Of a stretch of DNA of 64,000 nucleotides, positions 17,192 to 25,521 are shown piece by piece (the first letter of the stretch is position 1; each line of letters begins with the position of its first letter). The DNA is from CALLVF01 sp964632205 (GTDB lineage: Bacteria; Patescibacteriota; Microgenomatia; UBA1406; GWC2-37-13), in contig CAZWBE010000001.1 of NCBI GenBank assembly GCA_964632205.1, positions 81,831-145,830 on the forward strand, given 5' to 3'. Made by a program: the position numbers and the translations under genes. The notes under the pieces were generated by a model, which was given only the letters and a program-made list of their open reading frames with translations, was not told the DNA's origin and made no database searches.

Positions 17192-18604
17192 TTATAAAAC
17201 GTATTTCAAGACCGAAGGTTTAAAACCAATCGACAATAAGTATTCATTTACTTTCCTCCTTTCACTCTCAAAAATCCTCAATACTCTTCTTCTCAAAGAA
17301 GAGGGAAGAGATAAAGATGAATGAATACTAAAATATTCTTTTATCAGTTCTTTTTCCCTTTTTTTTGCTTCTGCTAAGAACAATCTTTTAAATTTTTCCA
17401 TTAATTCACCTTTAACACCATTTTTCCAGGCTAAATAAAAAGCCAACAATTGCTCATCTCTCCCTAAACCACTTCCTCCATAACTACTTTCTACATCTTT
17501 GTTAAACAAAACATAAAACCTCTCCTTTTTAAAATTAAGCATTTCATTATTGTAAAAACCCACTCTTTCGGGAGATATTTTTAGGGCTTTAAAAAAAATA
17601 TACATTCGGGCACATTTCTCACAAACCCCGCACCAGCGTCTTTTTTTTGCTTCTTCCTCCTCAGAGAAACAAGACATTTGAAAGGTACCTAATCGGCCAT
17701 ACCGGCGATGAAGAATATAAGTAATAAAAATCTCATGAATCGGTTCAACTAAACTACCAATATTGGTGGAAATAAAAAATAGTTTGGGGATATTCTGTAA
17801 AAGTTGCATTGCTTTAACACTTTGTTCAAATACAGGATTAATATAGTAACCCTCTTTATCTTTAACATAAAAATTACAACTTTGTTCATTGCCAAAAAAA
17901 ACATATTTGGCCTGATAATAGAAATAGTAGGGAAGAAGGGTAAAGGCATATTGAGAAAGAATAATATCCCATCCCCAATATAAGCCAGCATCCTCTCTTA
18001 ATTTTCCTACCGACAAAGGGAAAAACTCTATTTCTTTGTTGAATTGTTTAAAAAATTTATCAGCTAATTTTTTCTTATGTCTGTTTTCGAAAGCACTCTG
18101 AGGTTCCTTAATAAAAATAGGAAAAAAAGACACTCCTAAATCTTTTAATAATCCTAAAGTTAGAAGGCTCTCTTTACCAAAGGAAAATAAAACCAAGGCA
18201 TTGTTTTTTAACCTTCTTTTTACTTTTTTTCCGGAGTAAAAAAAATTTAATGATTTAAATTGAGCTTGAAAACTTGCATTGTAAAAATCTTTTAAAATAG
18301 AAGAAGTTGTTAGATTTTTGTTTTCAAAAATATTCATCGGTATAGTATAAAGAAGCATTTTAAAAAAAACTGTTTCAATAGGTGGATGAGGATAATGATA
18401 AATTACCGGTGTGTTGTAAATTAAGGGAAGATGCCAGGTAGAAATATAAGCTAAACTATCAGCAAAAACTCGATGTAATGATTTGGGTAGCTTTTCCCAA
18501 ACATGAGAGGGGTAATTAATTAGATACCGATTTTTCTTAATCTTTATTTCAACACCACTTTTTTTTAATTTTCTAAAAACATGGATCGCTTTATTTTTCT
18601 CCAT
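17192..18604 (-). CDS. PP-loop ATPase-like protein with Cys-rich zinc motif (possibly MurL-like)
   Basis: The 470-residue protein has an SFGKESLLTLGLL motif at 141-153, which fits the PP-loop (SGGxDS) of N-type ATP pyrophosphatases, and further on GNEQSCNF and a Cys cluster RRWCGVCEKCARMY. The arrangement (PP-loop, GNE-S-N element, then C-x2-C-x2-C) is reminiscent of MurL, the UDP-MurNAc-L-Ala-L-Glu epimerase, and of QueC-like enzymes, but I cannot confirm either. The N-terminal 120 residues are not recognised. It lies 213 bases downstream of a GNAT gene on the same strand and may work with it. The function should be treated as unknown. Confidence 0.5.
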   Translation of the reverse strand: MEKNKAIHVFRKLKKSGVEIKIKKNRYLINYPSHVWEKLPKSLHRVFADSLAYISTWHLPLIYNTPVIYHYPHPPIETVFFKMLLYTIPMNIFENKNLTTSSILKDFYNASFQAQFKSLNFFYSGKKVKRRLKNNALVLFSFGKESLLTLGLLKDLGVSFFPIFIKEPQSAFENRHKKKLADKFFKQFNKEIEFFPLSVGKLREDAGLYWGWDIILSQYAFTLLPYYFYYQAKYVFFGNEQSCNFYVKDKEGYYINPVFEQSVKAMQLLQNIPKLFFISTNIGSLVEPIHEIFITYILHRRYGRLGTFQMSCFSEEEEAKKRRWCGVCEKCARMYIFFKALKISPERVGFYNNEMLNFKKERFYVLFNKDVESSYGGSGLGRDEQLLAFYLAWKNGVKGELMEKFKRLFLAEAKKREKELIKEYFSIHSSLSLPSSLRRRVLRIFESERRKVNEYLLSIGFKPSVLKYVL

Positions 18605-18817
18605 CGAAATATATATTCCTTAAAAATAATACTTTTAATTTAAAATTTCAATCGGGTTTTAACAAACCATTATTGTCTACTTAAATCATAACCTTAAAAA
18701 GATTAAATAAAGAAAACTGGCTTTACTCGTATTATTGTAGTAATTTAATTTCTATACATTATTAAATATTTTTTCCATTTGTCAAGAGATTTATTAAAAA
18801 GAAGAAAATAAAAAAGA

Positions 18818-19849
18818 CTATTTCCGCTCAAACTTCCACATGGGGCGAGGGAAGAAATATTTATGCTTCCACTGATAGTCTTCTTGCATACAATCAATTA
18901 AATTAGCATTCATCATTAAAGCTCTTTCAAATTCTAAATAGGTAATGAAAACACTTATGCCGGGGAATCTTTGTAAATCGCTTGCTCCTGTCAAAAGATA
19001 AAAGATATTTTTATAGTAAGCAGCAATATCATAAACCACCAAATAATTTTGAATATAGACAAGAAAGGTAAGAATTTGATAGCGACCAGCATGCTTATAA
19101 ATTCTTTCAAAAGTCAACATTCGCTCTTTTTTGCGATATTCCGATTGATCCTTTCTTTCAAAATCAATAATAGATAGTTCCTTTAATTGAGGGAGCAACC
19201 GGCTTTGATCACCGGAGATAATTTCTATTCTTGGATTTAAATCAGAAAATCTTTTATAATAATAACGCAAATGATGCCGGTGCTTCTTTTCCAACGTTGA
19301 AAAAATTTCTTCGATGTTTTTTTTACCCTTCGTTTCTAAAACATATTTTGGCGAATCATTTTTCAATTCCTTTAGAATGTTTTGACTTAAGTTCTCACCA
19401 ATAATAGCATTAAGAAAAATCGGTCGAGGAAGGATCCTTATCAAAAGAGGGATAAATCTTTCATCGGTAACAAAAAAATGATTGTCTTCCGGCCAAGTCC
19501 CCCCAAACCATTCATAACGTTCTTCTTCTTTATTAAACCAGAGAGGTAAAAGCCCAACTGGTTTATGTCCTAAATATAACGTATAAAAATAAGGTTGATA
19601 ACCAAATCCTTGCTGCCAAGCTAGACGGAACTCCCAAAGATTAAATAGAGAGTCATCGGAAGAAAATTGATTCCAAAGTAAAGCGCACTGGTCCAAATCG
19701 GAATGAATTTTTAATTTTAATTGGGAAACTAATTTAGAAAAACCGTTCTCGCAAAACCAACCATTTTTAGCTGTTCTGGGAAACAAAGAGATTAAAGAAG
19801 ATTCTACTAAGGGATTACTTGGAGGTTCGATAATCTCATTATTTTCCAT
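18818..19849 (-). CDS. GNAT-superfamily acyltransferase (BioF2/CelD-like, FemAB-type fold)
   Basis: The 343-residue protein has no membrane segment. Its middle and C-terminal parts show the Acetyltransf_6 pattern: HRHHLRYYYKRF (residues about 190-200), then YLVVYDIAAYYKNIFYLLTGASDLQRFPGISVFITYLEFERALMMNANLIDC, split here for reading into strand, substrate loop and helix, and a final DYQWKHKYF. Such proteins acylate or aminoacylate cell-wall or polysaccharide precursors. The closest context is the PP-loop protein downstream on the same strand. The substrate is unknown. Confidence 0.6.
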   Translation of the reverse strand: MENNEIIEPPSNPLVESSLISLFPRTAKNGWFCENGFSKLVSQLKLKIHSDLDQCALLWNQFSSDDSLFNLWEFRLAWQQGFGYQPYFYTLYLGHKPVGLLPLWFNKEEERYEWFGGTWPEDNHFFVTDERFIPLLIRILPRPIFLNAIIGENLSQNILKELKNDSPKYVLETKGKKNIEEIFSTLEKKHRHHLRYYYKRFSDLNPRIEIISGDQSRLLPQLKELSIIDFERKDQSEYRKKERMLTFERIYKHAGRYQILTFLVYIQNYLVVYDIAAYYKNIFYLLTGASDLQRFPGISVFITYLEFERALMMNANLIDCMQEDYQWKHKYFFPRPMWKFERK

Positions 19850-19904
19850 TTTTTTAGTATATATTTTTTATATTAAACTCTCTTCTTAATTTGTCAAGAG
19901 GATT

Positions 19905-19913
19905 TGATATACT
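19905..19913 (+). promoter_or_regulatory. Extended -10 promoter giving a leaderless Clp-type mRNA
   Basis: TGA then TATACT at 19908-19913, only six bases before the ATG at 19920. The predicted transcript start coincides with the start codon. A TTGTCA at 19891 is too close (11-base spacer) to be the matching -35. Confidence 0.55.
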
Positions 19914-19919
19914 CAAATT

Positions 19920-22196
19920 ATGAGAAAAAACTTTCCTCAATTTGTCAAGGAAAAAGTTAAAATTTTTTTTGAAGCAATATTCAATCTTTTTATCTTTTTG
20001 CCTTATTTTTTTTCCGTAACCACTCTCCTTAAAACCCTTTTATTCCCTTGGAAAAATCTCATAATTAAAAAAAGTAAGCGGGGTTTTTCTTTCGATGAAT
20101 GGCTAAACCGCTTAACCTTCAATACTATCTCCAGAATAATTGGCTTTTTAATGCGATTTAGTTTGCTTTTTTTTTATGTCCTTCTTCAAATAACTTTTAT
20201 CGCTTTTCTTCCATTTATCGCCATAATTTATTTTCTTTTTATTCCTCTTTTTTATCTTAAAACCTTATTTGAAACTCCGGAAGACGAAAAGAAAAAACAA
20301 ATTAAAGACTGGTTTTTATCGACTCATTTATTAAATTCAGAAAATCAGAAAGCAGTGGAAAATTGGTTTGAAGAATATTATAAACAACATTACCAAGAAC
20401 ACTGCTGGTGGAAATTATCTAATCTTTTAACTTTCCCTCCGTTAGGCCGCGATTGGGCTGTCGGTTACACTCCCACACTTGATAACTATTGTGAAGAGTT
20501 AACTTCTCCTCCTTATCAAAAAAAAACCAAAAATATTATCGATCGGGAAAAAGAGATTACCCAAATTGAACGAATATTAACAAAAAGCGAAGAAGCCAAT
20601 GTAATCATCGTAGGAGAAGCAGGGATAGGAAAACATACTATCATTGATGCCTTAGCGAAAAAAATTTATGAAGGCACTACCAGTAGCATTCTTGCTTACA
20701 AAAGGGTGTTGAAAATAAACATGGAAAAAATTTTAAGCCTTAATGATGATAAAAATAAGCAAGAAGCAATGCTAGAAGAACTTTTTACCGAAGCAGCTGA
20801 GGCCAAAAATATTATTATTTTTATTGATAATTTTGAGAAATATCATGATTTCTATTCCATTATTGAAAAATTTGCCAAGACACCACTCGTTCAATTTATC
20901 GCTATTACTCTACCGTTTTTTTACCAAAAAATTATTTTTCCTCACGAAAAAATTGTCCAGCTGTTCTCTAAAATAGATGTTTATGAAGTAACCAAAGAAG
21001 AGGCAGAAAAAATACTTTTGAACTTCGCTCTTAATTTAGAAAAACGCTATAAATTAATTATTCCTTATGAAACGATTAAAGCTCTGATCGAGAAAAGTGA
21101 CTACTATATTACTTATATTCCCTTTCCTGAAAAAGCCATCCAGCTATTAGATGAGGCTTGTGTTTTGACTAAAGAGATTTATCACAAAAACAATCAAACG
21201 AAAGCGGAAAAAGAAACTTTACCTACTGTTACTCCCGAGATTATTGATAAGGTTCTCTTTGAAAGAACCCATATTCCTATCTCAATTACTTCTCAAATGA
21301 GAAATAAATTACTACAATTAGAAAATCTTCTTAAGGAAGTAATTATTCATCAAGATGAAGCTATTAATCAACTTTCTTCAGCTCTTCATCGGTCATTTAT
21401 TCTTATTGGTAAAAGAAAAAAACCCTTAGCTAGCTTTCTTTTTTTAGGACCAACTGGGGTAGGAAAAACTGAAACCGCCAAAACTCTGAGTGAGTTTTTT
21501 TTTCAATCTATTACCCCTAAACCCTACCAATCAAGTTCTAACAATTATCAATATTTAATTCGTTTCGACATGTCCAATTATCAATTAAAAGAAGATATTC
21601 CAAAATTAATTGGTGATATTAAGAGTGATAACCCCGGACTCCTTTCTAGCGCTATTCGCGAACATCCGTATGGGGTATTGCTTCTTGATGAGTTAGAAAA
21701 AGCTAATCATGATCTTTTAAATATTTTTTTAACAATCATCGATGAGGGTTACTTTACTGATGGTTATGGAAAAAGAGTTGATTGTAAAAATTTGATCATT
21801 ATCGCAACCTCAAATGCTGGTAGTGATTATCTATATCAAGAAAAAGGAGAAATATCTAAGGAAAATTTTATTGATTACCTTATTAATAACAAATTTTTTT
21901 CGCCAGAATTTTTAAATAGGTTTGATGGTATCGTTCTCTTTAAACCTTTAACAAACTTAGCCGTAACAGCCATTGCTAAAAAAATGCTGATTAAAATAGT
22001 TAGGGATATTTATCAAATTCACAAAATAAAATTAGAAGTCTCTGATGAATTCATAAATAATATTGTCAAAAAAGCTTATCAACCTCAATTCGGTGCCCGA
22101 CATGTAGAAAGAATTATAAAAACCGAAATCGAAAATAAATTAGCTAAAATAATATTAGAAGGAAAAGCAAAAGAAGGCGACATTATTCGTTTTTAG
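19920..22196 (+). CDS. Membrane-anchored Clp-family double AAA+ ATPase with degenerate first module
   Basis: The 758-residue protein starts with about 120 residues holding several hydrophobic segments (about 15-45 and 75-118) in place of a Clp N-domain. A first AAA module follows: Walker A GEAGIGKHT near residue 232 and a Walker B region FIDNFEKYHD near 300, where the usual catalytic Glu after Asp is Asn. The second AAA module is canonical: GPTGVGKTETAK near 510, LLLDELEKAN near 587, and FGARHVERII near the C-terminus, as in ClpA/B/C. No middle domain or ClpP-docking loop is evident. It may unfold or extract membrane or envelope proteins; the partner protease is not in the window. Confidence 0.75.
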   Translation: MRKNFPQFVKEKVKIFFEAIFNLFIFLPYFFSVTTLLKTLLFPWKNLIIKKSKRGFSFDEWLNRLTFNTISRIIGFLMRFSLLFFYVLLQITFIAFLPFIAIIYFLFIPLFYLKTLFETPEDEKKKQIKDWFLSTHLLNSENQKAVENWFEEYYKQHYQEHCWWKLSNLLTFPPLGRDWAVGYTPTLDNYCEELTSPPYQKKTKNIIDREKEITQIERILTKSEEANVIIVGEAGIGKHTIIDALAKKIYEGTTSSILAYKRVLKINMEKILSLNDDKNKQEAMLEELFTEAAEAKNIIIFIDNFEKYHDFYSIIEKFAKTPLVQFIAITLPFFYQKIIFPHEKIVQLFSKIDVYEVTKEEAEKILLNFALNLEKRYKLIIPYETIKALIEKSDYYITYIPFPEKAIQLLDEACVLTKEIYHKNNQTKAEKETLPTVTPEIIDKVLFERTHIPISITSQMRNKLLQLENLLKEVIIHQDEAINQLSSALHRSFILIGKRKKPLASFLFLGPTGVGKTETAKTLSEFFFQSITPKPYQSSSNNYQYLIRFDMSNYQLKEDIPKLIGDIKSDNPGLLSSAIREHPYGVLLLDELEKANHDLLNIFLTIIDEGYFTDGYGKRVDCKNLIIIATSNAGSDYLYQEKGEISKENFIDYLINNKFFSPEFLNRFDGIVLFKPLTNLAVTAIAKKMLIKIVRDIYQIHKIKLEVSDEFINNIVKKAYQPQFGARHVERIIKTEIENKLAKIILEGKAKEGDIIRF

Positions 22197-22201
22197 ACCA
22201 T

Positions 22202-22231
22202 TTGACAAAAAGATATTATAGTTGCTATAAT
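22202..22231 (+). promoter_or_regulatory. Near-consensus sigma-70 promoter
   Basis: TTGACA (22202-22207), an 18-base spacer and TATAAT (22226-22231) lie just after the Clp-like gene stop. The start near 22238 gives a leader of about 14 bases to the ATG at 22252. It is the best -35/-10 pair in the window. Confidence 0.8.
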
Positions 22232-22251
22232 CCTTGATACACCTAACAATT

Positions 22252-22665
22252 ATGGATAAAAAACTAACCGGATTAATATTAATTTTTCTTCTGTGTTTCA
22301 CTCTTTTTACGAGTATTATTGTCTTTAACAAACCTTTAAGTCGTCTAACTCGAGCTAAAGAAGAATTTATTCCCTCCGCTAACACCTCTCTAATCTTTGC
22401 TTGGCCTCTTAGTGCTGAAGCGGATGGTAAATCTTTAGTCTCAGTTAATGTTTTTGTTAGAAATGCTAACAATACCGCTTTGCCTAATAAAAAAGTCTCT
22501 TTAACTAGCAATCTAGGTAAAATTAGCGAAGTTCAACCAATTACCGATAAAACAGGAAAGGCGACTTTTAATTTAACCTCTAACTCTCCAGGGATAGCAG
22601 AGTTAACTGCTACAGTTGATAATCAAATCCAAATTAAACAAAAAGTTAGCGTTAAATTTGAGTAA
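22252..22665 (+). CDS. Membrane-anchored Ig-like (Big-1/invasin type) surface protein
   Basis: The 137-residue protein has an N-terminal hydrophobic segment (residues 6-28) that is an uncleaved anchor or signal peptide; no lipobox follows. The rest is one Ig-like fold: ADGKSLVSVNVFVRNANNTALPNKKVSLTSNLG, seen as strands with the Big-1 hallmark of an A-D-G-x-S start, then ITDKTGKATFNLTSNSPGIAELTATVD. Such domains occur in adhesins and surface proteins. The ATG at 22252 is chosen over an upstream TTG at 22234 because of the promoter position. The galU start follows 10 bases after the stop. Confidence 0.65.
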   Translation: MDKKLTGLILIFLLCFTLFTSIIVFNKPLSRLTRAKEEFIPSANTSLIFAWPLSAEADGKSLVSVNVFVRNANNTALPNKKVSLTSNLGKISEVQPITDKTGKATFNLTSNSPGIAELTATVDNQIQIKQKVSVKFE

Positions 22666-22675
22666 TTGTAATCGA

Positions 22676-23551
22676 ATGAAAAAAATCACTAAAGTTATTA
22701 TTCCTGCTGCTGGTTTTGGAACGCGATTTCTGCCCCAAACCAAAGCCATGCCAAAGGAAATGCTACCAATTGTTGATAAACCGGTGATTCAATACGTCGT
22801 AGAAGAAGCAATAAACGCCGGCATTAAAGACGTAATCATTGTTACTGGTTATACAAAAAGAGCAATCGAGGATCACTTCGACGTTCCCAATGCCGAACTG
22901 GTAAGAAATTTGGAATTAGGAAAAAAGTATCACCTTTTGGAAGAAATAAAAGCGATTTCTGAGATGGCTAATTTTATATATATCCGACAAAAGGGGCCAT
23001 ATGGTAATGCCACGCCTGTCAAATCTGCTCAACATCTTATTGGTGACGAACCATTTTTGGTTTTGTGGGGTGACGACTTTGTTTGGGCTGATCCACCTCG
23101 TGCTCGCCAGATGATTGAAGCTTTTTATAAGTACAAAGCGACAATTCTTTGCGGAATTAAAACTAATAAAAAAGAAGATAAAGAGCGCTATGCTTTTGTC
23201 AAAGGCAAAGATTTAGGTGATGGTATCTGGAGAGTTGAACAATTGATAGAAAAACCCGGTGAAGAAAAAGCACCGTCAGATTTAGCGGTTGTTTCTGGCT
23301 ACATTCTCACTCCTGATATTTTTCCAATATTAAATCATCAAAAACCAGGTAAAGGAGGAGAATATTATTTGCCAGAAGCTATTGACATATTAGCTAAAAA
23401 CCATCCTGTTTATGCGATAGAAATCAAAAATGGTAAATATTATGATACAGGTAACAAATTTGAATATTTAAAAACAGTAGTTGAGTTTGCTCTTCGTCAT
23501 AAAGAAATTAATGGAGACTTTCGAGCATTCTTAAAATCGCTTCGATTATAG
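22676..23551 (+). CDS. galU: UTP-glucose-1-phosphate uridylyltransferase
   Basis: The enzyme makes UDP-glucose for glycan synthesis. The nucleotide-binding motif VIIPAAGFGTRFLPQTKAMP is near residues 5-24, followed by KEMLPIVDKPVIQYVVEEA, a WGDD metal site and the GLE-like IEKPGEEKAPS region, all typical of GalU. With the ATG at 22676 it has 291 residues, the usual length; the frame upstream overlaps the Ig-like gene and lacks homology. It probably shares the promoter at 22202 and supplies UDP-glucose to the surface-glycan enzymes found elsewhere in the window. Confidence 0.95.
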   Translation: MKKITKVIIPAAGFGTRFLPQTKAMPKEMLPIVDKPVIQYVVEEAINAGIKDVIIVTGYTKRAIEDHFDVPNAELVRNLELGKKYHLLEEIKAISEMANFIYIRQKGPYGNATPVKSAQHLIGDEPFLVLWGDDFVWADPPRARQMIEAFYKYKATILCGIKTNKKEDKERYAFVKGKDLGDGIWRVEQLIEKPGEEKAPSDLAVVSGYILTPDIFPILNHQKPGKGGEYYLPEAIDILAKNHPVYAIEIKNGKYYDTGNKFEYLKTVVEFALRHKEINGDFRAFLKSLRL

Positions 23552-23560
23552 TTTCACAAC

Positions 23561-23569
23561 TGGTATAAT
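23561..23569 (+). promoter_or_regulatory. Extended -10 promoter for rpsB
   Basis: TGG followed by TATAAT at 23564-23569; the start near 23576 gives a leader of about 14 bases. Confidence 0.55.
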
Positions 23570-23589
23570 AATTAATTTAAAATTACCTT

Positions 23590-24294
23590 ATGAACAATAT
23601 TAATACTCAAATAGAACAACTTTTTAAGCTAGGAGCTCATCTTGGCCATAAAACTAATCGAGTTCACCCAAAGGCAAAAAAATATATTTATACGATACAG
23701 AACGGTGTTTCTATTATTGATCTTACAAAAACAGTTGATTTATTAAAAAAAGCAAAAGAGTTTATCACGAAAACTGCCAAAGAAAGAAAAACCCTTTTAA
23801 TAGTATTTACAAAAAAAACTGCTAATCCAGTTGTCTTTGATCTGTGTCAAAAAAACAACATACCGGTTATAACAGTTAAATGGCCAGCTGGTCTCCTTAC
23901 TAATTTTGAAAATATTATCAAAAATGTTGAAAAATTAAAAGCGATGAAAGAAGAAAAAGAAAGTGGTCGATGGGAAAATTTTACTAAACATGAACAAGTT
24001 AAATTAAACAAACATCTTCGCCGGTTAGAAAAATTTTATGGTGGAATCTTAAATTTGAAGAAAATCCCCGATGTTATTTTTATTGTTGACATTAAAAAAG
24101 AAAAAAATGCTGTTAAAGAAGCGCAGCGATTAGGAATTCCTATCGTCGCCGTCGTTGATACGAACTCTGACCCAACCTCAGTTGCTTATCCCATTCCCGC
24201 CAATGATGATTCAACCGAAAGCGCAAACTTTTTTGTTAATGAAATTATCGAAGCTTATAAAACAGGCTTGAAGATAAGTCAACCCGAAAAATGA
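23590..24294 (+). CDS. rpsB: 30S ribosomal protein uS2
   Basis: The 234-residue product has the uS2 landmarks: LGAHLGHKTNRVHPKAKKYIYTIQNGVSIIDL, read here as the N-terminal signature spanning residues 14-45, and later IPIVAVVDTNSDPTSVAYPIPANDDS, the C-terminal signature. It begins the rpsB-tsf-frr run and ends in TGA. There is no Shine-Dalgarno sequence before the ATG. Length is normal. Confidence 0.97.
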   Translation: MNNINTQIEQLFKLGAHLGHKTNRVHPKAKKYIYTIQNGVSIIDLTKTVDLLKKAKEFITKTAKERKTLLIVFTKKTANPVVFDLCQKNNIPVITVKWPAGLLTNFENIIKNVEKLKAMKEEKESGRWENFTKHEQVKLNKHLRRLEKFYGGILNLKKIPDVIFIVDIKKEKNAVKEAQRLGIPIVAVVDTNSDPTSVAYPIPANDDSTESANFFVNEIIEAYKTGLKISQPEK

Positions 24295-24327
24295 ACAAGT
24301 GTTAAACTTGACAATTTTATAAAAGCT

Positions 24328-24786
24328 ATGACAAACAATTTTGATGTTGAAAAACTAAAAAAACTTCGCCAAGAGACTGGTGTTTCTTTTTCTCTTTGTA
24401 AAAAAGCTCTTGAGGAATCAAATAATGATTTAGAAGCGGCTAAAAAACTTCTTAAAAAATGGGGAGAAGATAAGATTAAAGACAAAAGTAATCGCCAACC
24501 AACTGAAGGAGTAATTTCTGCCTACATTCACCATAATAAAAAAATTGCTAGCTTTATTCAACTTGATTGTGAAACTGATTTTGTTGCCGCTAATCCTGAT
24601 TTTCAGAAATTAGCCGACGAACTGGCAATGCAAGTTTCCTCCATGAACCCAGAAAATATTGAAGAACTTCTCAACCAGGATTATATCCGTGATCCCAGTA
24701 AAAAGGTTGGTGACCTAATAAAAGAAGCTGTTTTAAAATTCGGAGAAAATATTAAAATAAATAGATTTATTCGGTGGAGTATTTAA
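24328..24786 (+). CDS. tsf: Elongation factor Ts, short form
   Basis: The EF-Tu nucleotide-exchange factor: an N-terminal UBA-like domain (LKKLRQETGVSFSLCKKAL), then a core subdomain with the conserved DCETDFVAANPDF motif near residue 86. At 152 residues it is roughly half the E. coli length, lacking the second core subdomain and coiled coil, similar in layout to compact EF-Ts of Thermus-type. It lies 33 bases after rpsB. In most bacteria pyrH follows; here frr follows directly. Confidence 0.93.
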   Translation: MTNNFDVEKLKKLRQETGVSFSLCKKALEESNNDLEAAKKLLKKWGEDKIKDKSNRQPTEGVISAYIHHNKKIASFIQLDCETDFVAANPDFQKLADELAMQVSSMNPENIEELLNQDYIRDPSKKVGDLIKEAVLKFGENIKINRFIRWSI

Positions 24787-24887
24787 AATCTAAACCCATC
24801 TAAAAAAAATTAATAAAGAGCATTTTGTTTTGGAATTTAAAATTAAATCCCTTAAAATATAAAGATTTAGGAATTTAGAATTTTTTT

Positions 24888-25445
24888 ATGGATTTGATTA
24901 ACCAATATCAACAACAGGCAGAAAAAACGATAGAATCATTAAAAGAAGAATTAAAATCATTTCGCACCGGCCGCGTTAATCCTAGTCTTGTAGAAAATAT
25001 TTTTGTTGAAACATATGGGGGCACAACCAAACTTCGCCTGATGGAACTAGCAACAATTACCACAGAAGATTTTCAAGCGCTCTTGATCATCCCCTTTGAT
25101 CCCTCGGTTCTGACTGATATTGAAAAAGCTATTCTCAAGTCACCTTTAGGAATCACTCCACAAACACAAGCGGGAAAAATTCTCTTAAGATTCCCCCCTT
25201 TATCTCAAGAACAAAGAGAAAAGATCTTAAAACTTGTCAACCAGGTCGTCGAAGAAAAAAAACAAATGATAAGAAATTTTCGCGATGCCACAAGGAAAAA
25301 TATTAAAACAAAATTAGAAAAAAAAGAAATCAGCGAAGATGAAAAATACCGATTAGAAAAAGAGATTGATCAGGTTACTCAAAAAATATTGATAGAAATG
25401 CAAAAAATAAAAGAGGGAAAAGAAAATGAAATTAGAGAAATTTGA
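24888..25445 (+). CDS. frr: Ribosome recycling factor
   Basis: The 185-residue product matches RRF, which splits post-termination ribosomes with EF-G: LKSFRTGRVNPSLVENIFVETYGG at the N-terminus, IIPFDPSVLTDIEKAI, then IRNFRDATRKNIK and a long basic helix. Size is normal. The 101 bases upstream are AT-rich, and the usual pyrH neighbour is missing. Confidence 0.97.
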   Translation: MDLINQYQQQAEKTIESLKEELKSFRTGRVNPSLVENIFVETYGGTTKLRLMELATITTEDFQALLIIPFDPSVLTDIEKAILKSPLGITPQTQAGKILLRFPPLSQEQREKILKLVNQVVEEKKQMIRNFRDATRKNIKTKLEKKEISEDEKYRLEKEIDQVTQKILIEMQKIKEGKENEIREI

Positions 25446-25521
25446 TTTTTAGTTGGGATATAAATTAAATTTATTAATTAATTAATTAACATTTTTATAT
25501 TTTATTTTTTAATATCAATTA

